Shown here: positions 60,506 to 64,000 of the stretch, piece after piece
Layout: every line of letters begins with the position of its first letter
Numbering within the stretch: the first letter of the stretch is position 1
Translations under genes and position numbers: made by a program
The notes under the pieces: model-generated
Database searches by the model: none
Seen by the model: only the letters and a program-made list of their open reading frames with translations
Told to the model about the DNA's origin: nothing
From: DATKSS01 sp035468355
GTDB taxonomy: Bacteria; Chloroflexota; Dormibacteria; Dormibacterales; Dormibacteraceae
Length of the DNA: 64,000 nucleotides
Assembly: GCA_035468355.1 (NCBI GenBank)
Contig: DATITA010000012.1
Location: forward strand, 1 to 64,000
Reading direction: 5' to 3'

Positions 60506-60511
60506 ATCATA
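60506..60511 (-). promoter_or_regulatory. -10-like TATGAT for the cpaB-tadB-tadC-MerR unit
   Basis: Minus-strand TATGAT, 9 bases before GTG 60496, in the 29-base gap between the divergent cpaB and TadE starts. Confidence 0.45.
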
Positions 60512-60525
60512 GGCAAGATATCCCG

Positions 60526-61107
60526 GTGCCGCGCCCCCCTTACCCGACCCACCGACCTCGCAAGGCGCTTCAGCATGGGCAATCCATGGTCGAGTTCGCG
60601 CTCTCGTCCGTGGTGCTTTTGCTGCTCGTGGGCGGCCTCGTGGACATCGGCCGGTCGGTCTTCATCAGCGAGGCTCTGTCGAATGCGGCCCGTGAAGGCG
60701 CACGCCATGGAGCCTGGTTCAGCGCCCCGACCCAGTCGCATCCATACCTAGACGACGCCCAGATCAAGGCGACCGTGGATTCCGAGCTGGCCACGATCTC
60801 GCTACCGGCGTCCGTGCTCAAGAACCCCACGACGACGTGTCCGGCGACCGCCGACGGCAATGCCTTTCACAACCCGCCGTTCGTGACCTCGGCCTACCCG
60901 GCCACGGCCAACCAGTCGTGGCTCTACATCTGCTACAACAACACGCCCGGCCTCGACTTCGCCAGCCCGGCGGCCAACCAGTCTCACCTCGACCTGAACG
61001 TGATCGTCCTGTACGACTACGGCCCGCTGACGCCGATCATCAGCAGCGATTTCGGCCTGTTCCGCCTCGCCGCCAACGAGCACATGACCGTGCAGGGCAG
61101 CGGATGA
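60526..61107 (+). CDS. TadE-like minor pilin/pseudopilin
   Basis: 193 aa. QHGQSMVEFALSSVVLLLLVGGLVDIGRSVF is the TadE N-terminal segment with the Glu before the helix, preceded by a ~20-residue leader of the prepilin type. The rest is polar with two Cys (TTCPATAD, YICYNN). GTG 60526. Overlaps the next TadE-like gene by ATGA. Confidence 0.8.
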   Translation: MPRPPYPTHRPRKALQHGQSMVEFALSSVVLLLLVGGLVDIGRSVFISEALSNAAREGARHGAWFSAPTQSHPYLDDAQIKATVDSELATISLPASVLKNPTTTCPATADGNAFHNPPFVTSAYPATANQSWLYICYNNTPGLDFASPAANQSHLDLNVIVLYDYGPLTPIISSDFGLFRLAANEHMTVQGSG

Positions 61108-61643
61108 GTCGCTTTGGCGGCCAGCGCTCGCAGGCGCTGATCGAGTTCGCGCTCATCTCACCGGTCCTGCTGCTGCTCCTTTTTGGAATCGTGGACATCG
61201 GCCGCGCGGTCTTCTACTACGACACGCTGAACCACGCCGCGCGAGAGGGCGCCCGTACGGCGGTGCGCGCGTCCAACCAGCTGCCGACGAACACGGACGT
61301 GCTCGCCAGGGTCACGGCACAGTTGATCGGCATCCCGGTCACCGAGCCCTGTCCACAAGGGCCGATCACATCGGCCACGCCTCCCGGCAACACGGCCTGG
61401 CTGTATGTGACCGAGCCGAACCCACCCCCCACGGTCGAGACGGCGCCACCGGACAATGCCCCGGGAGGCGAGAATGTCGCCTCGGCGAGTGGATCCTGCA
61501 GCGCGGTCAACCCTGCGGGAGGCAATGCGCAGCTCCAGGTCACCCTGCGCTTCAACCTAGTCCTGATCACGCCGGTGGTCGCCCAGGCGACGGCCGACCA
61601 CATCGTGATCACCGCCGCTGCGATCTTCCGGACGGAGTACTGA
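61104..61643 (+). CDS. TadE-like minor pilin/pseudopilin, second
   Basis: 179 aa. SQALIEFALISPVLLLLLFGIVDIGRAVFYY matches the first TadE protein in its hydrophobic segment; the remainder is a Pro/Gly-rich external part with two Cys. Paralogue of the gene upstream. ATG 61104. Confidence 0.8.
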   Translation: MSRFGGQRSQALIEFALISPVLLLLLFGIVDIGRAVFYYDTLNHAAREGARTAVRASNQLPTNTDVLARVTAQLIGIPVTEPCPQGPITSATPPGNTAWLYVTEPNPPPTVETAPPDNAPGGENVASASGSCSAVNPAGGNAQLQVTLRFNLVLITPVVAQATADHIVITAAAIFRTEY

Positions 61644-61649
61644 GGGACG

Positions 61650-63632
61650 ATGCGAGCTTCATGCCGGCGTCGCTTTGAGAGCGGACAGGCGATAGTGCTG
61701 ATCGCCATCATGCTGGCGGTCGTCGTCGGGATGGCGGCTCTCGCGATCGACGGCTCGCGCGCATATTCCATGCGGCGCGACCTCCAGGCGGCGGTGGATG
61801 CCGCGGCGCTGGCGGCGGCGGACAACCTGCAGCAAACGGGCAGCTACACGTCGGCCGAGCAGGCGGCATCCACCATCTTCGGCATCGACGCGCGCTTCTA
61901 TGGGGCGCCGTCGTGCTCCCCGGGGTATGGGTCGCCAGGCGCATCGCCCTTCACCGTGACCTGCACCTATTCGGACGGGACCACGCTGACGGACGTCGTC
62001 TCCAACCTGGGTTCGCAAGGCGCGCAGTTCAGCTTCACCGCGGCACACTCGCTCGCGCTTCAGTTCGCCCGCATCCTGATGAGCGGGACGCCGCCCAAGA
62101 TCGTCGCCACCTCCTCCGGCGGGGTGGACAACCTCCTTTACACCCCGGCCGTCGGCGCCCTGGCCAGTGCTGGTTGTGGCGGGACAGGTGGCAGCGCCGT
62201 GACGGTCAACGGCTTCGGGACCGCCAGCATGGTGGGTGACCTGGTTTCCAATGGCGCCATATCGGTGGCCGGCGGCAGCCTGCGCGTCGCCGGCGACATC
62301 TATGCACGATGTCAGGCCTCCGTCCCCGGGTCGTCGACGGCTTGCTTTCCAAGCGGGCTGGCCGCCCCGTGCACGTTCCCTGACGTTAACGGAGCCGTTC
62401 GTTCCGGCTACCAGCTGGGCGATCCGAACTTTCCGGCGCCAGCGGTTACCGGCGGCAGCCGGGGAGCACCGGGAAGCACCGTGGTGCTCCAGGCCGGGTC
62501 ATATGCTGCCAATCCCGGTTTCAGCGGAGGGCACTGCTGGTTTCTAAGCGGTGGCGTCTACCAGTGGCAGTCCGGCTACACGAACAGTCGGGACTTCGTG
62601 AGTAACGAGCTGAAGCCCCCTGACGAACCGGCAACCACAAACGTCCGTCAGGTCTCCGCTCACCAGTTCTGGAACACGAACGGCGTCCAGTGCGCCGGGT
62701 CGGTCCTGGTGAGCGGCGTCGGCGGACCGAACACCCTCGACAAGGGCAACTTGGGTGTGGTGCTGACCTCCGTGCGCACGGACTCCTACGGTGGCGCCAC
62801 CTACCGCCGTGAGAGCGCGCCGTCGGCGTGCCAGGCAGTCCATATCAAGGTAGGCGAGGTGCTCCAGGTCCAGGTGAGCAACGTGCCCGGCGCGACTTCC
62901 TACAACGTGTATGCCAGCGACGTTGCGAACGGCTGCAAGGGACCATGGGGCTGGGCGGGCTCCATCCCGGTGGTCGGTACGGTGTCGAACAGCAACACCA
63001 ACCCGTGCCCAACGTTCAGCGGCAACGGGTGCAGCCTGGGCCATGAGACGGCTCTGTTCGACAGCACTCAATTGCCCGACGTTTTTGCCCCCAACCCGTT
63101 GGCTGCGCTGGACACGTACGAGGCATACCCACCAGATTCGGAGACCGCGCCGTTGAGCAGCACGCTGCCCAATCAGAATCCGCCGCGCGGAACCGGCGCC
63201 ACCGGCGATCGCGCCAACGAGAACAACTGCGAGACGACGACTGCAGCGTATTCAACGTGTCCCGACGCGGTCACCCCTGGCGCCGTCGAGTTCTATGTCC
63301 CAAATGGCGGCTGCCTGTCGACGACGAACAGCGGCGACACGTATATGTTCAGCGGCTACCAGTACAACTGGCTGTCCGTTTTCGAACCTGGCGCCGGCTC
63401 GCCTCCCGCCAACACTTGCACGAACACGCTTGGCGCCAGCGGGTTTTCGGCGTACGTGGGGCTCGTTTACGTGCCGTCGGCCGTCGTGGCCATAACCTCG
63501 GCGTACGCCTTCGAGGCAGCGGCGACCGGGGGATTGCTGGCCAGCTCGGTCACCTTCACCGGAGCTCTACCAACAATCACGTACAGCTCCAGTTACGGGC
63601 CGGTGCCGCCGGCCGCCCGCCTGACCGGTTAG
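61650..63632 (+). CDS. TadG-like protein with long extracytoplasmic region
   Basis: 660 aa. The N-terminus, SGQAIVLIAIMLAVVVGMAALAIDGSRAYSMRRDLQAAVDAAALAAA, is the TadG/putative Flp pilus segment. The von Willebrand domain usual for TadG is not evident. Instead there is a Gly/Ser-rich part with VNGFGTASMVGDLVSNGAIS, a Fn3/Ig-like module (VSNVPGATSYNVYAS, about 405-445), many Cys and a Pro-rich stretch. It is probably surface-exposed. Ends the plus-strand trio; no terminator was seen. Confidence 0.75.
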   Translation: MRASCRRRFESGQAIVLIAIMLAVVVGMAALAIDGSRAYSMRRDLQAAVDAAALAAADNLQQTGSYTSAEQAASTIFGIDARFYGAPSCSPGYGSPGASPFTVTCTYSDGTTLTDVVSNLGSQGAQFSFTAAHSLALQFARILMSGTPPKIVATSSGGVDNLLYTPAVGALASAGCGGTGGSAVTVNGFGTASMVGDLVSNGAISVAGGSLRVAGDIYARCQASVPGSSTACFPSGLAAPCTFPDVNGAVRSGYQLGDPNFPAPAVTGGSRGAPGSTVVLQAGSYAANPGFSGGHCWFLSGGVYQWQSGYTNSRDFVSNELKPPDEPATTNVRQVSAHQFWNTNGVQCAGSVLVSGVGGPNTLDKGNLGVVLTSVRTDSYGGATYRRESAPSACQAVHIKVGEVLQVQVSNVPGATSYNVYASDVANGCKGPWGWAGSIPVVGTVSNSNTNPCPTFSGNGCSLGHETALFDSTQLPDVFAPNPLAALDTYEAYPPDSETAPLSSTLPNQNPPRGTGATGDRANENNCETTTAAYSTCPDAVTPGAVEFYVPNGGCLSTTNSGDTYMFSGYQYNWLSVFEPGAGSPPANTCTNTLGASGFSAYVGLVYVPSAVVAITSAYAFEAAATGGLLASSVTFTGALPTITYSSSYGPVPPAARLTG

Positions 63633-64000
63633 GTTCCGGCCGGCTCGACTTCGGGCGCGGGCGCGGCAGCTGCGGGCTCGACCTTTTCGACGTCCGGCAC
63701 GTCCCTCGTCTCCAGGTGGGCGAGCAGCGCGTGCACGGCGGTGACGGCTTTCTCGTCACCGAGCTCCTCGTAGCGCTGCACCGCGCCTCTCCAAGCGGCC
63801 TTTGCATCGTCGATTCGACCGAGGCCCCAGAAAGCATGGCCGCGCGCCGTCAGCGCATCGGCGCGCTCGCGGATCTGACCAGCCGGGAGGAGGAGGAGCG
63901 CGGTCTCGATGAGCCGCTGCACCTCTTCGAAAGCGCCCACGGTGAGGGCGTTCCTGGCTGCCTGGGCGAGGAAATGGGCGGTGCGGCTCTGGTCGGCCGC
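63629..64000 (-). CDS. TPR-repeat protein, C-terminal end, cut by window
   Basis: The frame runs off the right edge (codons for AADQSRTAHFLAQAARNAL precede 63940), so only the last ~123 residues are seen. Two TPR-like units (AFEEVQRLIETALLLLPAG, RIDDAKAAWRGAVQRYEEL) and an acidic Ala/Pro-rich tail resemble the C-terminal TPR region of LuxR-type regulators or adenylyl-cyclase-like ATPases. Convergent with the TadG-like gene, overlapping its stop by four bases. Confidence 0.6.
   Translation of the reverse strand, partial: AADQSRTAHFLAQAARNALTVGAFEEVQRLIETALLLLPAGQIRERADALTARGHAFWGLGRIDDAKAAWRGAVQRYEELGDEKAVTAVHALLAHLETRDVPDVEKVEPAAAAPAPEVEPAGT

Overview
The window is 64 kb of high-GC bacterial chromosome. 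Gene density is very high, stop/start overlaps such as ATGA, GTGA and TTGA are common, and starts are mixed ATG/GTG/TTG. Gene content (SUF assembly with a SufR-type regulator and SufU, no outer-membrane genes, DUF2029/GT87 mannosyltransferase-like proteins, Tad pilus genes, mreBCD-pbp2-rodA-rplU-rpmA-obgE-nadD-rsfS synteny) suggests a soil lineage of the Dormibacterota/Chloroflexota/Actinobacteria kind. This is inference from recognised families, not a database match. No rRNA, tRNA, CRISPR array, transposase or integrase was seen, and no gene-free stretch exceeds 300 bases.

Layout. 3-749: end of an SDR oxidoreductase. 969-3936: GT2 glycosyltransferase and a large membrane protein. 4203-8652: minus-strand surface-polysaccharide operon of visibly lower GC, preceded by a gene stub and two perfect palindromes. 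8762-13493: 2-oxoacid dehydrogenase complex (E3, fused E1 alpha/beta, E2). 13560-17071: three integral membrane glycosyltransferase-like genes. 17170-19403: two overlapping citrate synthase genes. 20051-21355: a broken SufT fragment and an acyltransferase. 21483-28177: complete SUF operon, sufR-C-B-D-Rieske-S-(mini-ORF)-U-rhodanese-SufT. 28222-29845: broken peptidase S51 gene and an MFS transporter. 29857-33858: coiled-coil protein and three C39-like cysteine peptidases. 33890-42078: flippase, PBP1A, trigger factor, clpP, a stand-alone ClpX zinc finger, clpX, SDR. 42206-44758: valS. 44846-48899: four membrane genes resembling the membrane arm of complex I or group 4 hydrogenases without catalytic subunits. 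49027-57392: cell-shape and ribosome/GTPase block. 57529-63632: divergent Tad pilus genes. 63629-64000: end of a TPR protein.

How it works together. The suf block builds Fe-S clusters, probably under SufR control. The 2-oxoacid dehydrogenase and citrate synthases feed the TCA cycle. tig, clpP and clpX form a protein-quality block. mreBCD/PBP2/RodA plus PBP1A and the flippase build the wall and envelope.

The strongest general signal is regulatory. At least twelve genes that head transcription units have a TANNNT -10-like hexamer ending 6-8 bases before the start codon, which implies widespread leaderless mRNAs. The most unusual loci are the orphan complex-I-like operon, the stand-alone ClpX zinc finger between clpP and clpX, the three C39-like peptidases beside a 76-bp tandem promoter duplication, the second citrate synthase with Glu at the catalytic Asp, and two duplication scars in the suf region.
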